The translations under genes were made by a program, and so were the position numbers. Under the pieces are notes generated by a model. That model did no database searches and had not been told where the DNA came from. It was given only the letters and a program-made list of their open reading frames with translations. 64,000 nt of DNA, taken from positions 2,914,001 to 2,978,000 of the forward strand of contig CP120722.1 of assembly GCA_029719485.1 (NCBI GenBank). Reading direction: 5' to 3'. The DNA comes from Kiritimatiellota bacterium B12222. GTDB lineage: Bacteria > Verrucomicrobiota > Kiritimatiellia > SS1-B-03-39 > UBA6053. Of this stretch, positions 37,625 to 46,013 are shown piece after piece. How positions within the stretch are numbered: position 1 is the first letter of the stretch; each line of letters begins with the position of its first letter.

Positions 37625-38086
37625 TTAATCGTTGCTTTCTGAACTTCTTTTCCAGGAAAGTCCCACCAACCAAAATAAAAATAGTTGAAGATCTTCGGGG
37701 ATGGTCAGAGGACAAACGACAGTAGCGCGACGAGTAAACATGTGGGCGGGTTGAATATGACCGATGACCTCCCCCTTAAGTAAAATCTCAAAATTCCGTG
37801 TAAACGCTGTCGCGGCCTGCAAGGTTAGTTCAAGAGATGCATGCCTCAGGTTAAAGCTGCGTGAAAACGGGGAGGGTTTTTGAGCCACAGCGATAACCTG
37901 TCCTGATTCCTCTTGGGTCCACCGGCCACTCATGATCCCATGCTTCACAATGTCATACTGACGATGAGCGGTGATGATGCTCCCCTGCTCCGATAACCAT
38001 TGGTATTTGATCGATGCGGTTCCAGTAGAGAGTCCATAGGCCGTAAAAGACCAAGAAAAAAACGTCTGGGGGTTACATTCTATCAT
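37625..38086 (-). CDS. Conserved-looking hypothetical protein
   Basis: I do not recognise this 153-residue protein. It seems to alternate strands and short loops (SFTAYGLSTGTASIKYQWL, SFNLRHASLELTLQAA, RNFEILLKGEVIGHIQ) and ends in a hydrophobic segment LQLFLFWLVGLSW that could be a membrane or buried helix, then a charged tail. It resembles a small beta-rich domain, perhaps similar to tubby-like or PH-like proteins, but this is a guess. It sits just upstream of the LamG-like gene and probably shares its operon. Confidence 0.6.
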   Translation of the reverse strand: MIECNPQTFFSWSFTAYGLSTGTASIKYQWLSEQGSIITAHRQYDIVKHGIMSGRWTQEESGQVIAVAQKPSPFSRSFNLRHASLELTLQAATAFTRNFEILLKGEVIGHIQPAHMFTRRATVVCPLTIPEDLQLFLFWLVGLSWKRSSESND

Positions 38087-38147
38087 GAAGGAAACTGGGT
38101 TCGGGTAAATGTAAAAATGTCGCGTAACCTTTAAGAAACTCTAGGCA

Positions 38148-38187
38148 TAAAAAAGAGAGCAGATGGTCAAAACACCGGCTCTCTCTA
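38148..38187 (-). terminator. Rho-independent terminator of glgC
   Basis: On the minus strand GAGAGAGC...GCTCTCT followed by TTTTTTATG. The stem is about 7-8 bp with a 16-18-base loop. It lies about 35 bp after the glgC stop. Strength looks moderate because the loop is large. Confidence 0.65.
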
Positions 38188-38221
38188 TTGATGACGAACA
38201 CGTCATTCCTTCTCCAATGAA

Positions 38222-39454
38222 TCAGAGAACAGTGTCTGAAGGAATAATGGTTCCCTTGGGTACAACAATCACCCCATCGCTGACAGAATACAGCGGATAA
38301 TTTCCATCTTCTTTTCCTTTAGGACTAATGACTACCCGGTCACCAATGCGTACATTTTTATCAATAATGGCATCTTCGACATGACAGTCCTTTCCAATCC
38401 CCGGAGTGTATTCATGCACGCCTGGTTCATCTTCATCTGCATAAAAATCAGCACCCATCATCACGGTATTCCGCATGATGGTTCCCTCACCAATCACGCC
38501 TCGAATCCCCACAATCGAACGGGTGACTTCACGTCCCGAGAGAATACATCCTTCAGACAACAAGCAATTATTAACCACACAACTCAACACCTTGGAAGGA
38601 GGCAAATAACGCATCCGCGTATAAATACGATGTTTGGTATTGTAGAGAGAAAACTCAGGCATGGCATCGGTCAGTTGCAAACTGCTTTCCCAGAAGTTCC
38701 GAATGGTTCCGATATCACGCCAGTAACCATCGTAAATGTACGAGTAAACTTTGGTATCATGAATGGCTTGCGGAATAACCTCTTTCCCGAAATCTTGGGC
38801 ATCGGTCTTGAGCAATCGTTTCAAGACATCTGCATTAAATACATAAATCCCCATACTCGCAAGATAGGTTTCTTTTTCGTACATCGGCGCCCGAAGTTCA
38901 GTAAGTTCGGGGGTGTCTCCTGGTTTTTCTACAAAATTCACAATCCTCATATTCTCATCCGATTGAAGAATACCTAAGGAGGCCGCATCACGGCGGTCAG
39001 TGGGTTTCGTGGCAATGGTCACTTCCGCACCACGGGCAACATGTTCTTCTAACATGGCTTTAAAGTCCATAGAGTAAAGTTGGTCCCCACTCAAAATAAC
39101 CACATAGTCAGGGTTTTCTTTCCCCAAATGAGTCAAGGTTTTGCGGACAGCATCGGCGGTTCCTGTATACCAACTTTCATCCCCTGGGCTTTGTTGAGCA
39201 GCCAAGATACGTACGAAATCTTTTGAGAAGGAGTCGAAACGGTAACTGGTGTGAATATGACGATGAAGCGATTCACTATTGAACTGGGTGAGTACAAAAA
39301 TCCGCTTGATATCGTTGTTAATGCAATTGCTGATGGGAATATCCACCAAACGGTATTTTCCGGCAATTGGAACAGCAGGCTTAGATCGTTCCGAGGTTAG
39401 GGGTTGCAAACGAGTACCGGCTCCGCCACCTAAGATAACACCAATCACATTCAT
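38222..39454 (-). CDS. glgC: Glucose-1-phosphate adenylyltransferase
   Basis: Makes ADP-glucose for glycogen synthesis. The 410-residue protein starts with GVILGGGAGTRLQPLTSERSKPAVPIAG, the nucleotidyltransferase signature, and keeps the substrate segments SGDQLYSMDF, IVNFVEKP and ASMGIYVF. The C-terminal left-handed beta-helix carries the tetramer interface (CILSGREVTRSIVGIRGVIGEG). It is a stand-alone gene. With GlgA at 18.6-20.1 kb it completes the ADP-glucose route; no branching enzyme or phosphorylase is seen in the window. Confidence 0.95.
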   Translation of the reverse strand: MNVIGVILGGGAGTRLQPLTSERSKPAVPIAGKYRLVDIPISNCINNDIKRIFVLTQFNSESLHRHIHTSYRFDSFSKDFVRILAAQQSPGDESWYTGTADAVRKTLTHLGKENPDYVVILSGDQLYSMDFKAMLEEHVARGAEVTIATKPTDRRDAASLGILQSDENMRIVNFVEKPGDTPELTELRAPMYEKETYLASMGIYVFNADVLKRLLKTDAQDFGKEVIPQAIHDTKVYSYIYDGYWRDIGTIRNFWESSLQLTDAMPEFSLYNTKHRIYTRMRYLPPSKVLSCVVNNCLLSEGCILSGREVTRSIVGIRGVIGEGTIMRNTVMMGADFYADEDEPGVHEYTPGIGKDCHVEDAIIDKNVRIGDRVVISPKGKEDGNYPLYSVSDGVIVVPKGTIIPSDTVL

Positions 39455-39607
39455 AGATTCTCCTGGGGTTTAAAAATCATATCTATCTAGGCATAGACCT
39501 ACCCTAAAGTCAGCGAAAAGAGTATGAAAAATTGATGAGAAATTCGAGCGGGGCTTGCAATTCGAATTCGAGCGTCCATATATAAAATTTTACAGAAGGA
39601 CTCTCAT

Positions 39608-40009
39608 ATGAAAACAATCTATTTAAGCGGACCCATTATGGATGAACACCTGGGCTTGGCTCGGGAATGGCGCGAAGAAGCAAAAGCGAAATTAGGGGGA
39701 CATTTTAAGTTGCTCGACCCCATGCGTCGCAATTTTAAAGATCGCGAAGTCGACAGTGCGAATGAGATTGTAGAATTCGATCTGCAAGACGTGCGTGATG
39801 CGGATATTTTGTTGGTCAATTACAACAAAACCTCCATCGGAACCTCCATGGAAGTGTTTTATGCCGCTCAGAACTTAGGTAAATTTGTGATTGGATTTAG
39901 CCCCTTTCCTTTTCAAGACTGTAGCCCTTGGATGGTTCGGTATTGCACCAAAATCCTGCCTTCATTATCTGAAGCCAGTGACTACTTGATTAATCACTTC
40001 ATTGATTAA
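39608..40009 (+). CDS. Nucleoside 2-deoxyribosyltransferase-like protein
   Basis: A 133-residue Rossmann-like protein. The motif YLSGPI at the N-terminus, the D...ADILLVNY segment and SIGTSMEVFYAA place it in the nucleoside 2-deoxyribosyltransferase superfamily, which also includes DUF4406-type and MTH538-like proteins of nucleotide salvage or defence. The catalytic Glu in SMEVFYA is present. Nine bases separate it from larC, so they may share a transcript though no functional link is obvious. Confidence 0.75.
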   Translation: MKTIYLSGPIMDEHLGLAREWREEAKAKLGGHFKLLDPMRRNFKDREVDSANEIVEFDLQDVRDADILLVNYNKTSIGTSMEVFYAAQNLGKFVIGFSPFPFQDCSPWMVRYCTKILPSLSEASDYLINHFID

Positions 40010-40018
40010 GAGTAGACT

Positions 40019-41359
40019 ATGATTCTTAAACTCGAACCGTTCTCGGGCATCAGTGGTGATATGTTTCTGGGCGCATTGGCCCCACTCTTGAATGCAGAAG
40101 CTGAACTGATGGCCCTTCCTGAGAAGCTAGGGCTTGCCCATGTGGCGGTTCGATTTGAAGACGTTATTCGCTCCACCATTCGCTGTCGCAAGGCGACCGT
40201 CACCATCAACGGTGAACATCCCGCAAGTGAACAGGCTGAACATGGCCATCATCACGACCATGCACATAGTCATGAGCATAGTCATGGGCATTCACATGAA
40301 CATGCGCAGGAACATTCACATGATCATCCCCATAGTCATGGGCATACACACCGTCACGAACAGGGTCATTCTCATAATCATTCTCATCGCGCCTACCTCG
40401 ATATTGTCGACCTGATCAACAAAGCAGACTTAACTCCGGGTACCCGGGAGATCGCCCTGCGCTTGTTTAAAAAACTGGGAGAAGCAGAGGCAGCGATGCA
40501 CGGCATGCCACTTGATGAGGTTCATTTTCATGAAGTGGGCGCTGAGGACGCCATCGTCGATTTAGTCGGCGCAGCCCTCTTGATTGATAAATGCTCTCCC
40601 GCAGCCGTATACTGTACACCCGTTTGTGTGGGGAGTGGATTCGTAAAGACAGCACATGGTCGCCTGCCCGTACCGGCACCGGCCACCCAAGCCCTGTTGC
40701 AAGGCATGCCCACCTTTCAAGGACCGGTCGAAAAAGAAATGACCACCCCTACGGGAGCGGCGATTCTCTCTGTATTAGCGCCACAATTTGAACTCCCCAC
40801 CTTGGTCACCATGAACACGGGACTGGGTGCAGGCACCCGTGAGTTGGATCAACCCAATGCCTTGCGGGCGAGTCTTTGTCAGTCCCATGAAACCCCATCC
40901 TATTCGCAAGAAGAGGTCATCCTTTTGGAAACCAACCTCGACAACATGACTGGCGAAGATTTAGGGGCGGACTTACTTTCAGATCTGTTGGACGCAGGTG
41001 CACTCGATGCCTGGTTGAGTCCTATTCTCATGAAAAAAGGTCGGCCGGCTCATCAATTGCAGGTGCTTTGCCACCCTACACACGCCTCAGAATTAACAGC
41101 GTACTTGTTGCAACGCGTACCCACCTTGGGCGTTCGACAATTCAATGGACATCGGCGCATCCTCAACCGGGACGTAGTGGTGGTGCCCCTTCCTCAAGGA
41201 GTTGTGGAAGTTAAACGTCATCTATTACCCGACGGTCAGGTACGCTATTATCCTGAATATGAAAGTTGTAAATTATTGGCCGAAACATCGGGTGCATCCA
41301 TCCAACAGATCCGAGATGTGGCGAAACAACAGGCCCACATCCAGCAGTCAGAGCGTTAA
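40019..41359 (+). CDS. larC: Nickel-pincer cofactor biosynthesis protein LarC
   Basis: LarC inserts nickel into the pincer cofactor of lactate racemase-type enzymes. The 446-residue single-frame protein has the diagnostic start EPFSGISGDMFLGAL, DEVHFHEVGAEDAIVD in the middle and LETNLDNMTGEDLG. An extraordinary His-rich segment (about residues 72-125, more than 20 His in HSH/HGH repeats) lies between them and probably stores or chelates Ni. The protein is continuous, whereas some lactobacilli encode it as LarC1/LarC2 joined by a frameshift. The other lar genes are not adjacent. Confidence 0.9.
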   Translation: MILKLEPFSGISGDMFLGALAPLLNAEAELMALPEKLGLAHVAVRFEDVIRSTIRCRKATVTINGEHPASEQAEHGHHHDHAHSHEHSHGHSHEHAQEHSHDHPHSHGHTHRHEQGHSHNHSHRAYLDIVDLINKADLTPGTREIALRLFKKLGEAEAAMHGMPLDEVHFHEVGAEDAIVDLVGAALLIDKCSPAAVYCTPVCVGSGFVKTAHGRLPVPAPATQALLQGMPTFQGPVEKEMTTPTGAAILSVLAPQFELPTLVTMNTGLGAGTRELDQPNALRASLCQSHETPSYSQEEVILLETNLDNMTGEDLGADLLSDLLDAGALDAWLSPILMKKGRPAHQLQVLCHPTHASELTAYLLQRVPTLGVRQFNGHRRILNRDVVVVPLPQGVVEVKRHLLPDGQVRYYPEYESCKLLAETSGASIQQIRDVAKQQAHIQQSER

Positions 41360-41910
41360 TGCAGTTCTTGAAACTGTAATTGTATCTCAAGAAATTGCGT
41401 AGCAATCCCCTCACCTTCCATATTGATCGCCGAAACCTTTTCCGCCAAGAGTTTTAATTGTTGCACCGAGAGTTCATCCATTTCGGCTTGCGCGACTTGA
41501 AGGTCAGGTACCGTGTCAGCATGGCGTTCCAACTGCTTACGCACGAGACTATATTGCTCAATAAATTGGAGATATTTCTCGTTATCCCCTGCACGTTTTG
41601 CTTCTGACGCTTGCTGAAACAAGGCGTCGGATTCTTCATAATACCCCTTCAATTCAGGATGACTTTTCCGAAAAGTCATAAAAGTTTGAAACGCCTCAAA
41701 GACCTCTTCGTCAAAAGCGACAATTTGTGGATCCTCGAACAAATCATGGGCTTCCGCAAAACTGCGCAAGCTTTTAACCGCATCCATATATGCTTTACTG
41801 ACCTCAAAACGCTCCTGATTAATGGTCGTATTCATGGAGGGGCTTTCGCCACAAGCGCTAAAAAGAATACACAAGAGAACGAGGGAACAGAAAGAGAGAA
41901 TGGTTTTCAT
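41356..41910 (-). CDS. Putative lipoprotein, helical
   Basis: A 184-residue protein. The start at 41910 gives MKTILSFCSLVLLCILFSAC, a lipoprotein signal with lipobox LFSAC; an upstream start at 41940 is less likely. The mature part is almost entirely helical with heptad-like Leu/Glu/Gln patterns (HELKGYYEESDALFQQASEAKRAG) and resembles the general form of YlbF/YmcA-type helical domains, but I cannot name a family. It overlaps the convergent larC stop by 4 bp. Function unknown. Confidence 0.65.
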   Translation of the reverse strand: MKTILSFCSLVLLCILFSACGESPSMNTTINQERFEVSKAYMDAVKSLRSFAEAHDLFEDPQIVAFDEEVFEAFQTFMTFRKSHPELKGYYEESDALFQQASEAKRAGDNEKYLQFIEQYSLVRKQLERHADTVPDLQVAQAEMDELSVQQLKLLAEKVSAINMEGEGIATQFLEIQLQFQELH

Positions 41911-42023
41911 CGTGGAGTCATCTAAGCATAAATTACCCACAGGGAAAGGTGAATTTCAAAGGGAATCGTATTTTTCAGCGCTTGAGCCTTGACCCGCCAT
42001 TGAAATAGAGAAGAGTGTTCTCT

Positions 42024-42974
42024 ATGAAAATCATACTTGCTGCATTGACTTTGCTCTTCTTAAGCTCTTGCGGAAATTCGCAACGCTTTATCTCTATTGG
42101 TACAGGCTCGCAAACGGGAGTCTATTATCCTGTGGGTGGAGCGATCAAACAATTGGTAGAGGATGCACCAGGCAACACCTTAAACGTATCCGCCAAGGCC
42201 AGCTTGGGTTCAGTTCAAAACATCAACGATGTGATGAACGGATCGATCACCTTCGGCATCGCGCAATCTGACCGGCAATATCAAGCCTACAACGGACTCA
42301 GCAATTGGAACGGAGACCCTCAAACCGACCTGCGTTTTGTCTTCAGTTTACATCCAGAAGTGATCACCCTCATTGCCGCGGAAGACAGCGGCATTGTCAC
42401 CGCGGCGGACCTCAAAGGAAAACGCATCAATTTAGGAAGTCCTGGCTCAGGACATCGGGGTAACGCCATCGCAATTTTAGAAACCTTAGGCATAGACCCC
42501 GATGAAGACATTCAAGCAGAATCATTGACCATTAAAGAATGCGCCAGCATGATTCAAGACAACCGAATTGATGCCTATTTTTTCACCGTGGGTCATCCCA
42601 ATGGGTCCATTACCGAAGCCACTACCGGACGGCGTAAAGTACGTTTCATACCCATCACCGGCATGGAGAGCCTCATCGAAACCTCCCCTTTTTATGCTGA
42701 AACTCAATTTCCTGTGAAACTCTATCCACAAGCGATTCAAACCGGTGAGGTTGAAAGTATTGGCATGTTAACCACCTTGGTTACACGATCAGACACCCCC
42801 GACGATATCGTATATGCTGTAGTCAAAGCCGTATTTGAAAATTTAGACAGCCTTAAAGAGCAACACCCCGCACTGCAAGGTCTCACTCCCGAAGGCATGC
42901 TAAAGGGGGGGAACGCCCCTCTTCATCCTGGCGCAGAAAAATACTACCAAGAAGTTGGATTACTGGAACTCTGA
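42024..42974 (+). CDS. TAXI-family TRAP-type solute-binding lipoprotein
   Basis: A 316-residue binding protein. The N-terminus LTLLFLSSCGN is a lipoprotein signal. The mature start ISIGTGSQTGVYYPVGGAIKQLV is the TAXI signature, with LKGKRINLGSPGSGHRGNA and DAYFFTVGHPNG further on. Such proteins deliver solutes to a fused TRAP permease. No permease gene lies nearby, so it is an orphan here; the ligand is unknown. Downstream genes are small and unrelated. Confidence 0.88.
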   Translation: MKIILAALTLLFLSSCGNSQRFISIGTGSQTGVYYPVGGAIKQLVEDAPGNTLNVSAKASLGSVQNINDVMNGSITFGIAQSDRQYQAYNGLSNWNGDPQTDLRFVFSLHPEVITLIAAEDSGIVTAADLKGKRINLGSPGSGHRGNAIAILETLGIDPDEDIQAESLTIKECASMIQDNRIDAYFFTVGHPNGSITEATTGRRKVRFIPITGMESLIETSPFYAETQFPVKLYPQAIQTGEVESIGMLTTLVTRSDTPDDIVYAVVKAVFENLDSLKEQHPALQGLTPEGMLKGGNAPLHPGAEKYYQEVGLLEL

Positions 42975-43068
42975 TCTTTTGGCCGATAAAAAATAAACGA
43001 ACTTTTTTGCGGAAAAGTACGGAACTCCTGCTTTCGGGTAATAGAACCTCAACCTCAAGGAGTCCGTT

Positions 43069-43479
43069 ATGCAAAAATTCATTTCATTGTTTCTCATCCT
43101 TACAGCCCTTCCCTTGTGCGCGAGTGAAGACTTATATTTGGTCTACCTCGGCAAAATGGATCTCGCAGGTATGGTCCCTATCTCTTTCCCTAAGCAAGGG
43201 ACTGAATTAATCTTTGAGTCGGTTGAACTGCCTTTGACAGACCTCCAAGCTGTGCCGGCTGGTTTTATTCCGGGGAGATTTAGAGAAGCGATTGTAGAAA
43301 TGCAAAAAAAGGGACTGCAACTGCAGTTTGAAGTAGATCATCACTATGAAAGCCCTCTTCCCGGGAAATTTTTAAGCGTTGAAGTCTGGGTGCAAACCCA
43401 TGACCTCGACCTCATTCGCCCCCTCATATACAGTATTCCCATACAAGCATCGCATGAGATAGCCGCGTTTTCAGAATAA
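43069..43479 (+). CDS. Small secreted protein of unknown function
   Basis: A 136-residue protein with a strong start: AAGGAG lies seven bases before the ATG. MQKFISLFLILTALPLCASE is a clear signal peptide. The mature domain is short, beta-rich (VYLGKMDLAGMVPISFP, VEVWVQTHDLDLIRPLIYSIP) and has no recognised family. It lies 94 bp after the TAXI protein on the same strand. Confidence 0.65.
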   Translation: MQKFISLFLILTALPLCASEDLYLVYLGKMDLAGMVPISFPKQGTELIFESVELPLTDLQAVPAGFIPGRFREAIVEMQKKGLQLQFEVDHHYESPLPGKFLSVEVWVQTHDLDLIRPLIYSIPIQASHEIAAFSE

Positions 43480-43643
43480 GATGACCTGGAGCAACAGCCT
43501 CCCTTTTATGAAGTTTACCTGATGCAAGCCATCAAAGGGATACTCGACTTGAGCATGATTCAAATTGATTCAGAGTCACTTTTATGAAAGAGACAAGTTG
43601 TTCTTTTTCGAATACAACCCCTCCCTCACATAAGGTCATCTCT

Positions 43644-44228
43644 ATGGATAATTTATCTACCTCTTCTACACCTGTCGCAGAATTATTGGTCCAACAAGTT
43701 TCTAAAAATTGGTGGGTATTGCTCATCCGTGGCATTATGCTCATCATTATCGGTGGATATGCCCTGAGCGTTCCGGGTGTAACTTTGGCGACCTACTGTA
43801 CGTTACTGGGTATTTTCCTCATCATCGACGGTATCATGGCGTTGATTTTTGCAGTTTCTCACAAGATGGATTCTAAAAAATGGATTCTCCTCCGGGGTGC
43901 CCTCAGTTTGCTGTTGGGCATATTCATGCTTGCCCATCCCTTATTTATCGGCGGTTTGGTTGCGGTAACCTTAGTGCTACTGGTGGCCATTCAATCCATC
44001 ATTTCCGGCTCCTTAGAAATTGTGGTGGCGATTCGTGACCGCAAAGCCATTCAAGGAGAAGGCTGGATGATGCTTTCAGGTGCTTTTTCCATTCTGTTTG
44101 GTATTATCCTATTTGCCAGACCCGTGGTTGCTGCCGCAGTGTTTATTCAAGTTGCAGGCGTCTTTGCCATTCTGTTCGGAATTGCAGCGATTTTTGCGTC
44201 CTTCCGCTTTAAAGCCCTCAAGGCCTAA
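43644..44228 (+). CDS. HdeD-family (DUF308) membrane protein
   Basis: A 194-residue inner-membrane protein with about six helices, four of them clearly visible: VLLIRGIMLIIIGGYAL, LLGIFLIIDGIMALIFAV, LVAVTLVLLVAIQSIISG and GVFAILFGIAAIFASF. The duplicated pattern 'RGI...IIGGYAL / RGALSLLLGIFML / LSGAFSILFGIILF' is the DUF308 unit. HdeD helps acid resistance in E. coli; in most bacteria the role is unknown. The start at 43644 has AAGG upstream; an ATG at 43584 would add 20 polar residues. Confidence 0.88.
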   Translation: MDNLSTSSTPVAELLVQQVSKNWWVLLIRGIMLIIIGGYALSVPGVTLATYCTLLGIFLIIDGIMALIFAVSHKMDSKKWILLRGALSLLLGIFMLAHPLFIGGLVAVTLVLLVAIQSIISGSLEIVVAIRDRKAIQGEGWMMLSGAFSILFGIILFARPVVAAAVFIQVAGVFAILFGIAAIFASFRFKALKA

Positions 44229-44273
44229 AGCCTCCCCGACGAATAACGCAGGGTTGTTTTCAACCCTGACCTC

Positions 44274-44301
44274 AAAACCCTCAGATCACTGAGGGTTTTT
44301 T
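44274..44301. terminator. Bidirectional terminator between hdeD-like and NFACT-R genes
   Basis: Inverted repeat AAAACCCTCAG (44274-44284) and CTGAGGGTTTT (44289-44299) with a four-base loop and a T-run to 44301. A second hairpin AGGGTTG-TTTT-CAACCCT lies at 44250-44267. It can stop both converging genes. Confidence 0.85.
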
Positions 44302-44306
44302 AGGGC

Positions 44307-44669
44307 TCAGGATTTGAGCACATACACCTGAATGGTTTTAGATTTCCTCAAAATTACCTGACCCGCAGGCGCCCCTTTGGCTTTGGCTAAATCGCTTACT
44401 TTGGCCACACTAACCGCCCCTTTCTTAGCATTCTTCGCTTTGCTAAACTGTAAAGCCAACCTCGCAGCAGCTTCCAGTACCGCTTTAGGCGCTTCGTTTT
44501 CTTGGAGATGATGAAGAATAACATGGGATCCAGGGCACCCTTTGGCATGAAGCCAATAATCTTGAGGGAAGGCCACTTTAAAGCTGAGCTCATCATTTTC
44601 ACGATCAGAGCGGCCCACCGTAGCCACCCAGCCTTCATCCAGTTCAAATTGACGATAGTCCATTTTCAT
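44307..44669 (-). CDS. Stand-alone NFACT-R (DUF814) RNA-binding domain protein
   Basis: A 120-residue protein equivalent to the C-terminal NFACT-R domain of RqcH/NEMF. VGRSDRENDELSFKVAFPQDYWLHAKGCPGSHVIL is the domain core and AAARLALQFSKAKNAKKGAVSV, with KAKGAPAGQVILRKSKTIQVYV at the end, completes it. The N-terminal NFACT and coiled-coil regions of RqcH are absent, so it cannot itself perform alanine tailing as RqcH does, but may bind tRNA or rRNA. It starts two bases after the amidase stop on the same strand. Confidence 0.85.
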   Translation of the reverse strand: MKMDYRQFELDEGWVATVGRSDRENDELSFKVAFPQDYWLHAKGCPGSHVILHHLQENEAPKAVLEAAARLALQFSKAKNAKKGAVSVAKVSDLAKAKGAPAGQVILRKSKTIQVYVLKS

Positions 44670-44671
44670 GA

Positions 44672-45907
44672 TCAGGGTTGAAAGAACACCATGGTCCCCA
44701 AAGGAATAGAGCGCTCATCCATTTCATCGCCACTGCGAATAGATCCATCCGGTAAGCGGTAAAAGGTGGTGGGGAGATTCCAACGCGGCCCACAAATATC
44801 AAAAGATCTGCGATTGGAGCGAATCACACCGCCATGAACATAGCCCACCAACATGCCCGTGCCTTTCGGAAGAGAAAGCAGGCGTTCAGCACTTAATTCA
44901 TTCCCCTGCTTCACTTGACCATCCGTGGTGAAGTAAATGGTACTTTCCCTACTGATGGCCGATCCCGCAATTTCAGCCGCCGAGGAGCCATCTTTGCCAA
45001 TCACTTGCACTTTTTCGGTCTCTTGCTCTTCTTCCGGGAGCGCTTCGCCTATACGCACCTGAGTACCCGGAGGAATCTTATTCCAATCCGTAATTTCATT
45101 ACCTCTTTTTTGGGTGCCATTCGGAAAAATATACACAGTTCCGGGCGAATTGTAATTCTCTTTGGCAATATCCCAAGCCGAGCGACCTCGCGCAATCATC
45201 GTGGCCCCCACTTGTTCTTGTATGGCCACCGGTATGGGGATCACAGTGAACAAGACTTTATTCAAATAATCATCCGCGACTTTCAATCGACCGGAACGCA
45301 CATCCGGATCAAAAGCAGGTTTACTCAGTAATCCAATTTCTCGTCGATAATCATCTCTGCCCAATAACATGGCACAACGCTTCCGGCCACGATGAGAAAC
45401 CGAATGCCATCGGTTAGGTCGCCCATAAGCCACCATAGAATGAGGTAACACATGATCATCAGGTATTTTATAAATCACCTTCAACTGCCGAAGCAATTCC
45501 CTCAAGGCTTGTTTCTGGGCCTGAGTCAACGGTTTATCATGGTATCCCACAATTTCGATCCCAATAGAAATATTGTCTAAATTTGTTTGTCCATTCCACA
45601 TGCTCCGTCCGGCATGCATGGCAATACGGTGTTTTTCTATGATCCGATAGACTTTTCCGTCTACGTCTAACATATAATGCGCTTCTCCATATTTCCGCAA
45701 TTTGTTCAAACTACCCTTACCGCCACCTTCAGTGGTATGGAGGATGATGTACTGGGTTGATTTACGGGGAGAGCGTTTTGAATTCAACGGACTATACCGA
45801 CTTTCGATGTTCAACCCTTGAGCAAAAAGCATCCCGACACTACATCTACAGACCAGTAGAAACATAAAAATTATTTTAAATCGGAAAAGATGCATGAGGC
45901 ATGTCAT
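44672..45907 (-). CDS. N-acetylmuramoyl-L-alanine amidase (Amidase_2) with C-terminal repeats
   Basis: A periplasmic or secreted cell-wall hydrolase, 411 residues from the start at 45907. A hydrophobic signal (FKIIFMFLLVCRCSVGMLFAQ) precedes the type-2 amidase domain. Zinc ligands are in YIILHTTEGG and LPHSMVAYG, and HAGRSMW is a further family motif; SIGIEIVGY carries the Glu. The C-terminal third contains three repeats of about 60 residues with the core Y.F..G....GNE...PPGT..RIG (GTVYIFPNGTQKRGNE, STIYFTTDGQVKQGNE, TTFYRLPDGSIRSGDE). These may bind glycan. It diverges from a membrane-protein gene. Confidence 0.85.
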   Translation of the reverse strand: MTCLMHLFRFKIIFMFLLVCRCSVGMLFAQGLNIESRYSPLNSKRSPRKSTQYIILHTTEGGGKGSLNKLRKYGEAHYMLDVDGKVYRIIEKHRIAMHAGRSMWNGQTNLDNISIGIEIVGYHDKPLTQAQKQALRELLRQLKVIYKIPDDHVLPHSMVAYGRPNRWHSVSHRGRKRCAMLLGRDDYRREIGLLSKPAFDPDVRSGRLKVADDYLNKVLFTVIPIPVAIQEQVGATMIARGRSAWDIAKENYNSPGTVYIFPNGTQKRGNEITDWNKIPPGTQVRIGEALPEEEQETEKVQVIGKDGSSAAEIAGSAISRESTIYFTTDGQVKQGNELSAERLLSLPKGTGMLVGYVHGGVIRSNRRSFDICGPRWNLPTTFYRLPDGSIRSGDEMDERSIPLGTMVFFQP

Positions 45908-46013
45908 AAACCCTCCCCATTGAATGACCAGAATATTTCCACCCCGAAAGTAGAGAAAATACATAGACGTTCTAGTTTGCAGATTAAGGAAAACTCATTT
46001 AAACATACATACT

